From NCBI RefSeq assembly GCF_013488225.1, contig NZ_CP041238.1, forward strand, positions 4,004,501 to 4,068,500: 64,000 nucleotides of DNA, written 5' to 3'. The position numbers and the translations under genes were made by a program. Source of the DNA: Sinorhizobium mexicanum (GTDB taxonomy: Bacteria; Pseudomonadota; Alphaproteobacteria; Rhizobiales; Rhizobiaceae). The notes under the pieces are model-generated. The model ran no database searches. It was not told the origin of the DNA and saw only the letters and a list, made by a program, of their open reading frames with translations. The first letter of the stretch is position 1; every line of letters begins with the position of its first letter. This document shows, piece by piece, positions 22,446-30,825 of the stretch.

Positions 22446-22552
22446 CTACAGCGCCGCGCGTCTTATCAGACGCGCAAAGGTCGCTGTAGCACTTTGAATT
22501 GCTGCATGTCTTTGTCCTTAAGCCGAGGTCGATTTAAGGAGACATGCAGTAG
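22446..22552 (+). repeat. Two-stem palindromic repeat (family P1), copy 2
   Basis: This is the best-preserved copy. The outer arms CTACAGCG and CGCTGTAG enclose GCGCGTCT paired with AGACGCGC. The linker CACTTTGAATTGCTG follows, then a stem with CATGTC paired with GACATG around TCCTTAA paired with TTAAGGA. It directly abuts a RIME-like element. Confidence 0.85.
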
Positions 22553-22650
22553 CCCTCTCCGCGCCTGCGGGGAGAGGGGACTGGGAGGGCGTCGCGAGTC
22601 TCCTTCGCGCCGCTTGCGGGGAGAAGGTGGCTGGCAGGCCGGATGAGGGG
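22553..22650 (+). repeat. RIME-like intergenic element
   Basis: It contains CCTCTCC/GGGGAGAGG and GCTTGCGGGGAGAAGG hairpins ending in GGCTGGCAGGCCGGATGAGG, as in the copies at 59328 and 63204. It lies between P1 copy 2 and the acyltransferase stop codon. Confidence 0.75.
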
Positions 22651-22683
22651 CGGACATGGAGAAAGCATGCCGTTCAGGTCTGC

Positions 22684-23598
22684 TCAGATCTGCCTGACCG
22701 ACGGGTCGAACACGGCATCGCTGTCGGCCGCGAGTTCGAAGACCGTGTGTCTTTCCAGCGCGCGCGTGATGTCTGCCGGATCGCCGTCCAGCGCTTCTGG
22801 CGCAATCAGATTGCCGACGCGAAAATCGAAGAGGTCGCCCTTCTTGTTCAGAAGTTCATGGAACACCGTCATGTCGCGCAGTTCCGTGGACCATTTGGCA
22901 AACCAGTAGAAGAGACCGGAATTGCGCGCGCTCATGTGTACCGGCAGGATCGGCAGGCCATATTTGCGCGCGAAACCGACGGCGGAACTCTTCCATGGAC
23001 GCTCGTTAAGGCACCCGTCGGCCCAATAGGCGATGCGGCCCGAAGGGAAAAGCACGGTTGCCTTGCCTTCTTCGATGGCGCGATTGGTGACCTGCAGCGT
23101 TTCGCGAGCCTTGAGCTTGCTCTTGTATTCGTCGCGCCATTCGACCGGAATGACCATCTCTACGAAGCGCGGATTGACCCTGATCGCGTCGCGATTGGCG
23201 AAGAACATCATGTCCGGTCGGCGGGACTTCAAAAGATCGAAGACCGCTATGCCATCGGCAATGCCGGTCGGATGATTGCTGACAAGGAGAAAGCCGCCCC
23301 TTGCCGGAATCCGCTCTGCCTTGTCGACGCGAATGTCGAGCGAAAGCAGCGAGCTCAGGTGCTCGAACGCCTGAAAGCCCGGCATGTTGGCGACGGCATC
23401 GGCGAATTCGATCGCCTTGCGATAGTTGAGCAGGGTGTAGAGAAAGGGCCGCATGGCCGGCCACAACGGGTGGCGAACGATCTTCCGGCCGCGTTCCGCG
23501 ATCAGGGTATCGACGATATGGCCGGGCTGTCCCTGAGAAACCAGCGCAATGGCCTCAGCAAAGTGCGCGAATCCGCCCCCCATGTCCCTTCTCGCCAT
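22684..23598 (-). CDS. PlsC-like lysophospholipid acyltransferase family protein
   Basis: This 304-residue acyltransferase has the catalytic block SNHPTGIADG, an H-x5-D spacing used by the COG3176-type branch instead of the classic H-x4-D. The FPSGRIAYW block is motif III-like. Members acylate lysophospholipids or ornithine lipids at the inner membrane. ATG 23598 (MARRDMGG) is preferred over an upstream TTG because a GGATGGGA site precedes it. It is divergent from xerC. The acyl acceptor is unknown; rhizobia carry several such paralogues. Confidence 0.82.
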   Translation of the reverse strand: MARRDMGGGFAHFAEAIALVSQGQPGHIVDTLIAERGRKIVRHPLWPAMRPFLYTLLNYRKAIEFADAVANMPGFQAFEHLSSLLSLDIRVDKAERIPARGGFLLVSNHPTGIADGIAVFDLLKSRRPDMMFFANRDAIRVNPRFVEMVIPVEWRDEYKSKLKARETLQVTNRAIEEGKATVLFPSGRIAYWADGCLNERPWKSSAVGFARKYGLPILPVHMSARNSGLFYWFAKWSTELRDMTVFHELLNKKGDLFDFRVGNLIAPEALDGDPADITRALERHTVFELAADSDAVFDPSVRQI

Positions 23599-23750
23599 AG
23601 TCCCATCCGCGTTTGCTGACCGACCATCGCAGTTCAATATGATCGAACAATGACAAATTCCAAGGGTGCGACAGCAAAAAGAAGTGCGTTAGCAAAAACA
23701 TAAGGCGCCCGGCGACATTGTGTACGGCACACGAAATCGCCGGAGCGACG

Positions 23751-24686
23751 ATGAACGAGATTCTTGCAATTGGTCACCCCGAAGTCATGGCGGAACGCCA
23801 GCGCTGGCTGGCGACCCTCACCCAGGAACGGCGTCTGTCCGCAAAGACGGTCGAGGCCTACGAGCGCGATACGCGGCAATTCCTGACCTTCCTGACCGGC
23901 CATCTCGCGGGGCCGCCGCGCCTGGCGGATATCCGCAGTTTGCGCCCGGCCGACCTGCGCGGCTTCCTGGCGCAACGGCGCAAACACGGCGCGGGCGCGC
24001 GTACGCTCGGACGCGGGTTGGCGGGCCTCCGCTCCTTCCTGCGGTACCTGGAGAAAAATGGTCTCGCCAACGCCGCGGGCGCCCAGGCCGTGCGCTCGCC
24101 GAAGCAGCCGAAATCGCTGCCGAAACCGTTGACTGACGGCGAGGCGCTGAAGGTTGTCACCGCGGACGCGCAGCTTGCGGAAGAGCCGTGGATCGCCGCC
24201 CGCAACGCCGCCGTCCTGACGCTTCTCTACGGCTGCGGTCTGCGCATATCGGAAGCGCTCGGACTGACACCCAACGATTTTGCCGGCAACAGGTCATCGT
24301 TGCGCGTCAACGGCAAAGGCGGCAAGACACGAATCGTCCCGCTCATTGCCGCCGCGACCGAAGCCGTCGCCACCTACAGCCGGATTTGCCCCTACCATCT
24401 CGCCGCCGATGCAGCGCTGTTCCGCGGCGCCCGCGGCGCCACGCTCCAGCCGGCGATCATCCAGCGCGAGATGCAGAAACTGCGCGCCGCCCTCGGCCTT
24501 CCCGATTCGGCAACGCCGCACGCCCTGCGTCATTCCTTCGCCACGCATCTTCTCGCCGGCGGTGGTGACCTTCGCACCATCCAGGAACTGCTCGGCCATG
24601 CCAGCCTCTCGACAACGCAGGTCTACACAGGCGTCGATTCGGCTCGCCTGCTGGAAATCTACGATCGCGCTCATCCCCGCGCCTGA
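23751..24686 (+). CDS. xerC: Tyrosine recombinase XerC
   Basis: This 311-residue chromosome-dimer-resolving recombinase has all catalytic residues: Arg in CGLRISEAL, Lys in GKGGK, His-x-x-Arg in PHALRHSF, His in LLGHASL and the nucleophile Tyr in TQVYTGVD. The N-terminal SAM-like core-binding domain is at about residues 15-105. The start ATG 23751 (MNEILAIGH) is preferred over an upstream ATG with no family content. It has a full-length housekeeping organisation and no flanking att sites, so it is not a phage integrase. Confidence 0.95.
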   Translation: MNEILAIGHPEVMAERQRWLATLTQERRLSAKTVEAYERDTRQFLTFLTGHLAGPPRLADIRSLRPADLRGFLAQRRKHGAGARTLGRGLAGLRSFLRYLEKNGLANAAGAQAVRSPKQPKSLPKPLTDGEALKVVTADAQLAEEPWIAARNAAVLTLLYGCGLRISEALGLTPNDFAGNRSSLRVNGKGGKTRIVPLIAAATEAVATYSRICPYHLAADAALFRGARGATLQPAIIQREMQKLRAALGLPDSATPHALRHSFATHLLAGGGDLRTIQELLGHASLSTTQVYTGVDSARLLEIYDRAHPRA

Positions 24687-24727
24687 ATTCGGCCCGCGCC
24701 TGAAATTCGGCCCGCCTGAAATTTGGC
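24679..24727 (+). repeat. Short tandem duplication over the xerC stop codon
   Basis: About three units of 15-18 bases share CGCCTGAA-TTCGGCC. The xerC TGA lies within the first unit and a GCCTGA recurs in each later unit. This looks like replication slippage at the gene end. Confidence 0.7.
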
Positions 24728-24812
24728 AAAGTACCGGATTAACCAAGTGCGTTAAGGAACCCGTGACCATCGCGGCGTAGGGTTCGAGGGAGCATTCCAG
24801 GAAAGTAGAATT

Positions 24813-25916
24813 GTGCAGAATCGGTGCCCGATGACGACGTTTCCGATCTCAAGACCCGTTCGCAATCTCACTCACGCGCTTGCAGGCCGCGTCCTGTGGC
24901 TGATCGCGTCGCTGCATCTTCTGGCGCTCGCGAGCCTCATAGCCGCACTGCTTTCGATCTCGGATGCACGCGCTGCCGAAGAATCCGCCTGCGGCGGCAG
25001 CAACATCCTGGCAGGACTGGAACAATCGGATCCGACGCGCCTCGCCGCGCTGCGCCGGGAAGCCGACGCGGTACCGAACGGAAAGGGCCTCCTCTGGAAA
25101 ATCGAAGCCCAAGGATCTGCACCTTCGTGGCTGCTCGGCACCATGCACGTCACCGATCCGCGCGTGCTGGCGATGCCGGAAGGTGCAGTCGACGCCTTTG
25201 CCCGGGCGGCCATCGTCATCGTCGAATCGGACGAGATCATCGACGACAGGAAGGCGGCGGCGGCGATCATGATGCACCCGGACCTCACCATGTTTGCCGG
25301 CGACAAGACGATCAACGACTTTCTCCAGCCGGAGGATCGCACGCGCCTCGAAAGCGGTCTCAAGGAACGGGGCATTCCGCTGCCGCTCGTCGCCAAGATG
25401 AAGCCGTGGATGATTGCAAGTTTCGTCGCGCTTCCGGCCTGCGAGATGTCACGCAAGGCTGCCGGCGCGTCCTTTCTCGACAAGAAGCTGGCGGAGGACG
25501 CACTGAGGGAGGGGAAGACGCTAAAGGGCCTTGAGACGCTGGTCGAGCAGCTTTCGGCAATGGACTCGCTCCCCGTCGAGCTTCACCTGCAGGCGCTGAT
25601 CGAAACATTGGCGCTCGGCAAGACGGTCGACGATGTCATGACGACGACGACTGATCTCTATCTTTCCGGCGACACCGGAATGATCATGCCCATGATGAAA
25701 TCCGTTTCCGTGCAGACGGCGGCAAAGGACTTCGGTTTTGCCGATTTCGAGCAGCGAATCATCATCGACCGCAACAAAATCATGGCGACGCGTGCCGAGC
25801 CGATCCTGAAGGGCGGCAATGCCTTCATGGCCGTTGGCGCCCTGCACCTTTCCGGCGCGGAGGGCCTGGTCGAGCTCCTGCGTCAACGCGGCTTTACCGT
25901 CACGCCGGCAAACTAG
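24813..25916 (+). CDS. TraB/GumN family protein
   Basis: This 367-residue TraB/GumN-fold protein, possibly a metalloprotease-like enzyme, has an N-terminal hydrophobic segment (about residues 25-47) that is a signal or anchor. The diagnostic GTMHVTDPR block lies near residue 110 and a C-terminal GAL-H-L block (AVGALHLSGAEGLVELL) near 345. The GTG at 24813 is chosen because AGGAAAG lies 7 bases upstream; an ATG 18 bases later is possible. The precise activity is unproven for bacterial members. It is followed by a strong hairpin. Confidence 0.85.
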   Translation: MQNRCPMTTFPISRPVRNLTHALAGRVLWLIASLHLLALASLIAALLSISDARAAEESACGGSNILAGLEQSDPTRLAALRREADAVPNGKGLLWKIEAQGSAPSWLLGTMHVTDPRVLAMPEGAVDAFARAAIVIVESDEIIDDRKAAAAIMMHPDLTMFAGDKTINDFLQPEDRTRLESGLKERGIPLPLVAKMKPWMIASFVALPACEMSRKAAGASFLDKKLAEDALREGKTLKGLETLVEQLSAMDSLPVELHLQALIETLALGKTVDDVMTTTTDLYLSGDTGMIMPMMKSVSVQTAAKDFGFADFEQRIIIDRNKIMATRAEPILKGGNAFMAVGALHLSGAEGLVELLRQRGFTVTPAN

Positions 25917-25961
25917 CCGGGCTGAGGTCAGTGAGCGCGGATTCGCCCGCTCGTTAGCTAG

Positions 25962-26003
25962 CGCATCGGCCCGAAAATCGGAATCGATTTTCGGGCCGAT
26001 GCG
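25962..26003. terminator. Perfect 19-base hairpin between convergent genes
   Basis: Two exact 19-base arms containing CGGCCCGAAAATCG close a GAAT loop. It sits between the TraB/GumN stop at 25916 and the DUF2867 stop at 26067, which converge, so it probably works as a bidirectional transcript end. The core resembles a palindromic repeat and could have originated as one. Confidence 0.65.
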
Positions 26004-26018
26004 TAGATTCAAAGACTT

Positions 26019-26060
26019 ACAGCGTCCTTGGTGCGTCCTGAAGGACGCACGGCGCCGTAG
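26019..26060 (+). repeat. P1-family fragment (first stem only)
   Basis: ACAGCGTCC, GTGCGTCC paired with GGACGCAC, and GGCGCCGTAG match the first stem of family P1 without the second. It lies just before the DUF2867 stop. Confidence 0.6.
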
Positions 26061-26066
26061 AATCGA

Positions 26067-26540
26067 TCAACGCCGCTCGTTCAGCTCGGCCAACAGTGCC
26101 GGCACGATGGTCTTGTGGAACGGCGTGACAACCGCGAGGTAGATGCGGCCGAGAAAATTCCGGCGACGCACGAGGGTCGTGACGCCGACGACGCGGCTGT
26201 CGGCGGGACCGTCACGAACGTCCACGACGATGCGAAAATCCAGATGCCGGTCATCGAAGCCGAGAACGGCCTTGCGTTCGTCATCAAGCAAAACCGGAAG
26301 GAACCCGATCAGACCACGATCCGCGTCAGGCGCATCGGTCTTCAGTCCGAAAGCCGAGACGATGCGGTTTCGAAGGACAAGAAGGGCTCGGACCCAGGCC
26401 GGCAATTGACCAAGCATCCGCTGGGCCGCTTCACCCGCCGTCAGCCGCTCATTCAGAATGAGCAGCTCGTAGCGGTCCGCCCAATCGGCTTCGGGCAGTA
26501 TCGCGTTCGGAAGGGGTGCCGCAGCGCTTCGCGGTCTCAT
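26067..26540 (-). CDS. DUF2867 domain protein
   Basis: This 157-residue soluble protein matches the DUF2867 pattern: an N-terminal ADWADRYELLI, a central block with FGLKT and IGFLPV, and the C-terminal FHKTIVPALLAEL. The function is unknown; the fold is thought to be SRPBCC-like. The ATG at 26540 is the only good start. It is read leftwards like lpdA, whose stop at 26628 lies 87 bases upstream, so it could be the last gene of that transcript. Confidence 0.78.
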   Translation of the reverse strand: MRPRSAAAPLPNAILPEADWADRYELLILNERLTAGEAAQRMLGQLPAWVRALLVLRNRIVSAFGLKTDAPDADRGLIGFLPVLLDDERKAVLGFDDRHLDFRIVVDVRDGPADSRVVGVTTLVRRRNFLGRIYLAVVTPFHKTIVPALLAELNERR

Positions 26541-26627
26541 GAACGATCCTCATATCGGTTCATTCATGTTCGCGCGGTGCGGCAGCGCATGGCAGGGGGC
26601 CGCATGTCGCAGCCCCCCGGCCAATTG

Positions 26628-28034
26628 TCACATGTGGATCGGCTTGGCGAAGGTGGCGAGAGCCGCCTCCTTGACTGCCTCCGACATGGTCGGATGGGCA
26701 TGGCAGGTACGTCCGAGGTCTTCCGACGAGCCGCCGAATTCCATCAGCACGGCGATCTCGTGGATCATTTCGCCGGCGCCGAAGCCGACGATATGGCCGC
26801 CGAGCACGCGGTCGGTTTCCTTGTCGGCCAAGATCTTGACGAAACCATCCGTCTGAAGCATCGCGCGTGCGCGGCCATTGGCGGTGAAGGGGAACTTGCC
26901 GACCTTGTAGGCGACGCCCGCAGCCTTGAGTTCTTCCTCGGTCTTGCCGACCGACGCCACTTCCGGCTGGGTGTAGACGACGCTCGGAATGACGTCGTAG
27001 TTCACGTGACCGGCCTGTCCGGCGATGATCTCCGCCACCGCAACGCCCTCGTCCTCGGCCTTGTGGGCAAGCATCGGACCGCGCACCACGTCGCCGATCG
27101 CATAGACACCGGTCAAGCTCGTCTGGAAGTGGCGGTCGATCTCAATCCGGCCACGGGAGTCGAGCACGACACCCGCCTTGGCAAGGCCCATATTCTCGGT
27201 GCACGGCTTGCGCCCGGTGGCGACCAGCACGACATCGGCGTCGATCGTGGTCGACTCGCCGCCCTTGACCGGCTCGAAGGTGACCCTCGCGCCACTGCCC
27301 GGCTTCGAGACGCCGGTCACCTTGGCGCCGAGCTTAATGTCGATGCCCTGCTTCGTCAGCATGCGGTGCAGCTGCTTGGCGACCTCGCCGTCCATGCCGC
27401 CGAGGATCGTGTCAAGGAACTCGACGACCGTCACCTTGGCGCCCAGGCGCGCCCAGACCGAGCCGAGTTCCAGTCCGATGACACCGCCGCCCACGACGAC
27501 CATGCTGGCCGGTACCTTCTCCAGTTCGAGGCCGCCGGTCGAAGAGATGATGACCTTCTCGTCGAACGCGACTTCGACGCCGGGAATGCCGGCGACGTCG
27601 GAACCGGTGGCGATCACGACATTCTTCGCCTCGAGGACCTGCTCCTCACCCTTGTCGTTCGTGACCGAAACCTTGCCCTGGCCGAGAACCTTGCCCGTGC
27701 CCTGGAAACCATCGATCTTGTTCTTCTTGAAGAGGAAGGCAACGCCGTCGACATTCGCCTTAACGGTCGCGTCCTTGTGGGCCATCATCTTTGCGAGATT
27801 GAGCTTGGGGCTTGCGACCTCCACGCCCAGCGCATCGAGACTGTGCTGTGCGTGATGGAACATTTCGGAAGCGTGCAGCAAGGCCTTGGAGGGGATGCAG
27901 CCGACATTGAGGCAGGTGCCGCCATAGGTGCTGCGCTTTTCGACCACGGCAACCTTCATGCCCAGTTGCGCCGCCTTGATGGCGCAGACATAGCCGCCGG
28001 GGCCGCTTCCGATAACGATGAGATCATAAGCCAT
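26628..28034 (-). CDS. lpdA: Dihydrolipoyl dehydrogenase (E3)
   Basis: This 468-residue flavoprotein re-oxidises lipoamide for the 2-oxoglutarate dehydrogenase complex. It has the FAD motif IGSGPGGYVCAIKA, the redox disulfide GGTCLNVGCIPSK, the NAD motif VVGGGVIGLE and the C-terminal CHAHPTMSEA with the catalytic His. It is the last enzyme gene of a six-gene leftward set and lies 24 bases after the SDR gene. It is detached from sucAB by a terminator at 30795-30821, but proximity to sucAB argues that this is the E3 of that complex. Confidence 0.97.
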   Translation of the reverse strand: MAYDLIVIGSGPGGYVCAIKAAQLGMKVAVVEKRSTYGGTCLNVGCIPSKALLHASEMFHHAQHSLDALGVEVASPKLNLAKMMAHKDATVKANVDGVAFLFKKNKIDGFQGTGKVLGQGKVSVTNDKGEEQVLEAKNVVIATGSDVAGIPGVEVAFDEKVIISSTGGLELEKVPASMVVVGGGVIGLELGSVWARLGAKVTVVEFLDTILGGMDGEVAKQLHRMLTKQGIDIKLGAKVTGVSKPGSGARVTFEPVKGGESTTIDADVVLVATGRKPCTENMGLAKAGVVLDSRGRIEIDRHFQTSLTGVYAIGDVVRGPMLAHKAEDEGVAVAEIIAGQAGHVNYDVIPSVVYTQPEVASVGKTEEELKAAGVAYKVGKFPFTANGRARAMLQTDGFVKILADKETDRVLGGHIVGFGAGEMIHEIAVLMEFGGSSEDLGRTCHAHPTMSEAVKEAALATFAKPIHM

Positions 28035-28058
28035 TTGATAGTCCTTGTTTCAGGGCGG

Positions 28059-28811
28059 TTACCGACCGCCGCTGACGTTGAGAATTGCCCCCGTCACATA
28101 GGTCGCCTTATCCGACAGGAGATAGAGAATTGCATCGGCAACCTCGCCGGCCGTGCCGGGACGTTGCATGGGGATCGAAGGCGCCATGTCGCGGGCGCGG
28201 TCCGGCAGCCCGCCGGAGGCGTGAATGTCCGTCTCGATGATGCCGGGGCGCACCGCATTCACGCGAATGCCCTCCGCCGCCACTTCACGCGCCAGGCCGA
28301 CGGTAAAGGTGTCGATCGCGCCCTTTGCGGCGGCATAGTCGACATATTGCCCGGGTGAGCCCAGAATGGCCGCCATGGACGATAGGTTGACGATCGAGCC
28401 GCCACGCCCACCATGACGCGTCGACATCCTGAGCACTGCTTCGGCCGCGCAGCGGATGGAACCGGTCACGTTGACACGGAACATACGGTCCAGCCGTTCG
28501 GGAGAAATCTCGTCGATGCGCTGCGGCGGGCCGACAATGCCCGCATTGTTGACGAGCCCGTCGAGACGGCCGAATGCGGCGTCGACGGCAGAGAAGAGCG
28601 CCTTCACGCCGGCTTCGGAACCGACGTCCCCTTCGACGGCGATTGCGGCGCTGCCCGCTGCCTCGACCGCACGCACCACCTCTTCCGCGGCCTGCCGGTT
28701 CGAGGCGTAGTTGACGGCGACACGCCAGCCTTCGCTTGCCGCTGCGATGCAGACAGCGGCACCGATGCCGCGGCTGCCGCCCGTGACGAGAAGAACGTGC
28801 CCGTCGCTCAT
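28059..28811 (-). CDS. SDR family oxidoreductase
   Basis: This short-chain dehydrogenase has the NAD(P) motif TGGSRGIGAAV, NNAGIVG, and the catalytic YxxxK in YVDYAAAKGA with Ser in NLSSMAA; the length of 250 residues is typical. The start is ATG 28811 because it makes an ATGA overlap with the stop of the upstream exported-protein gene; an ATG three codons earlier is possible. The substrate is unknown. It is translationally linked to its upstream neighbour and followed by lpdA. Confidence 0.88.
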   Translation of the reverse strand: MSDGHVLLVTGGSRGIGAAVCIAAASEGWRVAVNYASNRQAAEEVVRAVEAAGSAAIAVEGDVGSEAGVKALFSAVDAAFGRLDGLVNNAGIVGPPQRIDEISPERLDRMFRVNVTGSIRCAAEAVLRMSTRHGGRGGSIVNLSSMAAILGSPGQYVDYAAAKGAIDTFTVGLAREVAAEGIRVNAVRPGIIETDIHASGGLPDRARDMAPSIPMQRPGTAGEVADAILYLLSDKATYVTGAILNVSGGR

Positions 28812-29311
28812 GCGGCGCATCCCTTGAACGCAAAGACGTCGGAGCTATCGGCGTTCGCCTTGCCCTCGCCCCAGGCGCTCGAAGTGCGCAGCGATGGACC
28901 GAAACCGGGGAGCAGTATCTGCTCGGCCGCCGGCGCGTCCTCCGCCTGAAGCACGCCGATGTGGCCGGCCCTGTCGACGATATAGATCGCGCCCTGCCAG
29001 ACGGTGCAGGCCTCAAGCTCCGCGCCGGTGACGTCGCCTGTCGGGCAATCATGCATGACGATGCCGTTCGCACGCAGCGGCTCGCCGGACTGCATCACGA
29101 CGCCGTCGAGCGACAGACGGGTCTTGCCGACCGTAACCTTGAAGTGATTGCTGGTGACGGCGCTTTCCGAGCCGACCGGCTCGAATCGCAACTCGTAGGT
29201 GCCTGCCGGATCGGCATAGATCGCATGCGCCTGGACGCACTCGTCCGCAAGGGCGGGTGCGGCGGCCAGGATGGTCGCGAGCGAAGCGAGGAGAGCGTTC
29301 CAGCGCTTCAT
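28808..29311 (-). CDS. Small exported protein of unknown function
   Basis: This 167-residue protein has a clear Sec signal peptide (MKRWNALLASLATILAAAPALA, cleavage before DECVQ). The mature part contains about four cysteines, suggesting a disulfide-bonded periplasmic protein. I recognise no domain. The start ATG 29311 is fixed by the signal peptide and lies 3 bases after the LysE stop. Its own stop overlaps the SDR start. Confidence 0.78.
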   Translation of the reverse strand: MKRWNALLASLATILAAAPALADECVQAHAIYADPAGTYELRFEPVGSESAVTSNHFKVTVGKTRLSLDGVVMQSGEPLRANGIVMHDCPTGDVTGAELEACTVWQGAIYIVDRAGHIGVLQAEDAPAAEQILLPGFGPSLRTSSAWGEGKANADSSDVFAFKGCAA

Positions 29312-29313
29312 CG

Positions 29314-29952
29314 TCAGGCAACCTTCTCGGTCGCGAGTTTCAACCCGAGCCCGATGAAGACCACGCCGCTTGCCCGGTCGATCCACTTGCTCGCCCGCGT
29401 GAAGGCCGCCCGCATCGGCGGCGTCGTCATGAACAGACTGACGCCGACGAACCAGAGGATCAGGCAGCTTGCCATGACGAGGCCATAGCCGAACTTGACC
29501 ATCATCGGCGTATGCGCGCTGACGACCGTCGAGAAGATCGACAGGAAAAAGAACACCGCCTTCGGGTTGAGCGCATTGGCGGCAAAGCCGAGGCCAAAGG
29601 CCTTCGCCGCCGACTGCTCGTTACCCGCCTTGGCCTCTCCCGCGTCGACCGCGATCTCCGTCTGACCCGCGCGCAGGGCCTTGATGCCGATGTAGACGAG
29701 GTAAGCGACGCCGCACCATTTGACGATGTTGAAGAGGTAGATCGACTGGGAAATGATCAGCCCCAGGCCGAGGATCGTGTAGGTGACATGGAACATCAGC
29801 GACGTGCCGATGCCGAACGACGTGATGATCGCCGGGCGCCGCCCGTGCACGAGCGACTGTCGCATCACCATGGCGAGGTCGGCACCGGGGGAAACGATGG
29901 CGAACGAGAAGATCGCCATCAGCGATGCGAGTTCGATCAGGTAGTGGCTCAT
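29314..29952 (-). CDS. LysE/RhtB family amino-acid exporter
   Basis: This 212-residue inner-membrane transporter has the LysE/RhtB pattern: the N-terminal VSPGADLAMVMRQSLVHGRR block (the family's PGP region, here PGA) and about six helices. It likely exports an amino acid or small metabolite; specificity is unknown. Its ATG overlaps the stop of the VOC-family gene by ATGA, so the two are translationally coupled. Confidence 0.9.
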   Translation of the reverse strand: MSHYLIELASLMAIFSFAIVSPGADLAMVMRQSLVHGRRPAIITSFGIGTSLMFHVTYTILGLGLIISQSIYLFNIVKWCGVAYLVYIGIKALRAGQTEIAVDAGEAKAGNEQSAAKAFGLGFAANALNPKAVFFFLSIFSTVVSAHTPMMVKFGYGLVMASCLILWFVGVSLFMTTPPMRAAFTRASKWIDRASGVVFIGLGLKLATEKVA

Positions 29953-30374
29953 GCTTTTGCGACCGGTGCGTTGAGGGCCCAGATGTGGCCGAAGGGATCC
30001 TGGATGCGCGCATAGCGTGCTTGCCAGAACGTATCCTGCGGCTCCATCACTGTCGATGCCCCGGCGGCCATAGCCTTGGCATAGGCCTGATCCACATCAT
30101 CGGGTTTCGGAAGGTTGATATTGATCGCGACGCTGGCGCCGCCGGCCGTCTTGGGCGAGCTGATGCTCATGCCGAATTCCGGAAACTCGTCGTGCAGCAT
30201 GATCTCGCCGCCGAAGAGGGCCAGATTGGCGTGCATGACGCGCTTGCCGTCTTCGGACATCTGGTGAAACGTGTTTACCGCACCAAACGCCTTTTCATAG
30301 AAGGCGATGGCGGCAAGGCCGTGCTTTACGCAGATATGCGCCTGGATCGGGGGAACGTTCGGTTCGAATGCCAT
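29949..30374 (-). CDS. VOC superfamily protein (glyoxalase/PhnB-like)
   Basis: This 141-residue vicinal-oxygen-chelate protein has two beta-alpha-beta-beta modules. The segments AIAFYEKAFGA, MLHDEFPEFG and RIQDPFGHIWAL are typical of the PhnB/glyoxalase-like subgroup. The reaction is not predictable. Its stop overlaps the LysE start. Confidence 0.88.
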   Translation of the reverse strand: MAFEPNVPPIQAHICVKHGLAAIAFYEKAFGAVNTFHQMSEDGKRVMHANLALFGGEIMLHDEFPEFGMSISSPKTAGGASVAININLPKPDDVDQAYAKAMAAGASTVMEPQDTFWQARYARIQDPFGHIWALNAPVAKA

Positions 30375-30389
30375 GCTTTTCTCCTCGGT

Positions 30390-30779
30390 CTAGATGAGAA
30401 TGCCTGCAAGGATCAGCGCCAGCCCCATCGCCGAGACAGCCCAGATCGCGGAGCGAACACGCCCGAGCCCGCCGACATAGACCGGCAGATAGACGGCTCG
30501 CGCCCAGAACCAGATACCGGCGCCCCACTGCGTCAGCAATCCGCTGCGCCCGGTAAACTCTACCACGACCACCAGTACGATGAAGATCGGATAGGTCTCA
30601 TGAAAGTTGCGGAGCGCGCGGCCGGCGCGCGCTGTCAGCATGTTCGGCTGTTCTTCCACGTCGCGGTTGGGATCCTGATCCATGACGCCGTGCTGCAAAC
30701 GGTATGCGCCCGCCTGCGTCATCATATAGACGAAAGCCAGCACTGCGCTTGCGAGCAGGTAGATCAGTTCCAGCGACAT
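30390..30779 (-). CDS. MAPEG family membrane protein
   Basis: This 129-residue protein with four transmembrane helices is of the MAPEG family (membrane-associated eicosanoid/glutathione enzymes), shown by the RALRNFHETYPIF block with the glutathione-site Arg and Glu. The start is ATG 30779 (MSLELIYLLAS); the frame extends upstream but only over the sucB terminator. It is the first gene of the MAPEG-VOC-LysE-exported-SDR-lpdA set and lies 15 bases before the VOC gene. Confidence 0.85.
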   Translation of the reverse strand: MSLELIYLLASAVLAFVYMMTQAGAYRLQHGVMDQDPNRDVEEQPNMLTARAGRALRNFHETYPIFIVLVVVVEFTGRSGLLTQWGAGIWFWARAVYLPVYVGGLGRVRSAIWAVSAMGLALILAGILI

Positions 30780-30794
30780 CCGCACATCCGCAAG

Positions 30795-30821
30795 AAGGAA
30801 ACGGGGGCTCTCGCCCCCGCC
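30795..30821 (-). terminator. Terminator after sucB
   Basis: A 7-base G/C stem (GCGGGGGC region with GCCCCCG) and a short GAGA-type loop is followed on the minus strand by TTTCCTTCTT, a few bases beyond the sucB stop. It separates the mdh-suc transcript from the MAPEG-lpdA set, though some read-through is likely because no clear promoter for the next genes is visible. Confidence 0.8.
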
Positions 30822-30825
30822 TGTC

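Noticed and set aside
23751..24686. Tyrosine recombinase as sign of a prophage or integrative element
   Set aside because: It has the XerC length and architecture, core neighbours, and no att repeats, tRNA or phage genes beside it.
24735..24760. Possible CtrA box near 24737 (TTAACC...GTTAAGG)
   Set aside because: The spacing between TTAA halves is 9 bases, not 7, and no start follows at the right distance.
26115..28358. A 747-codon plus-strand frame across DUF2867 and lpdA
   Set aside because: It is antisense to two recognised genes, without a ribosome site or domain.
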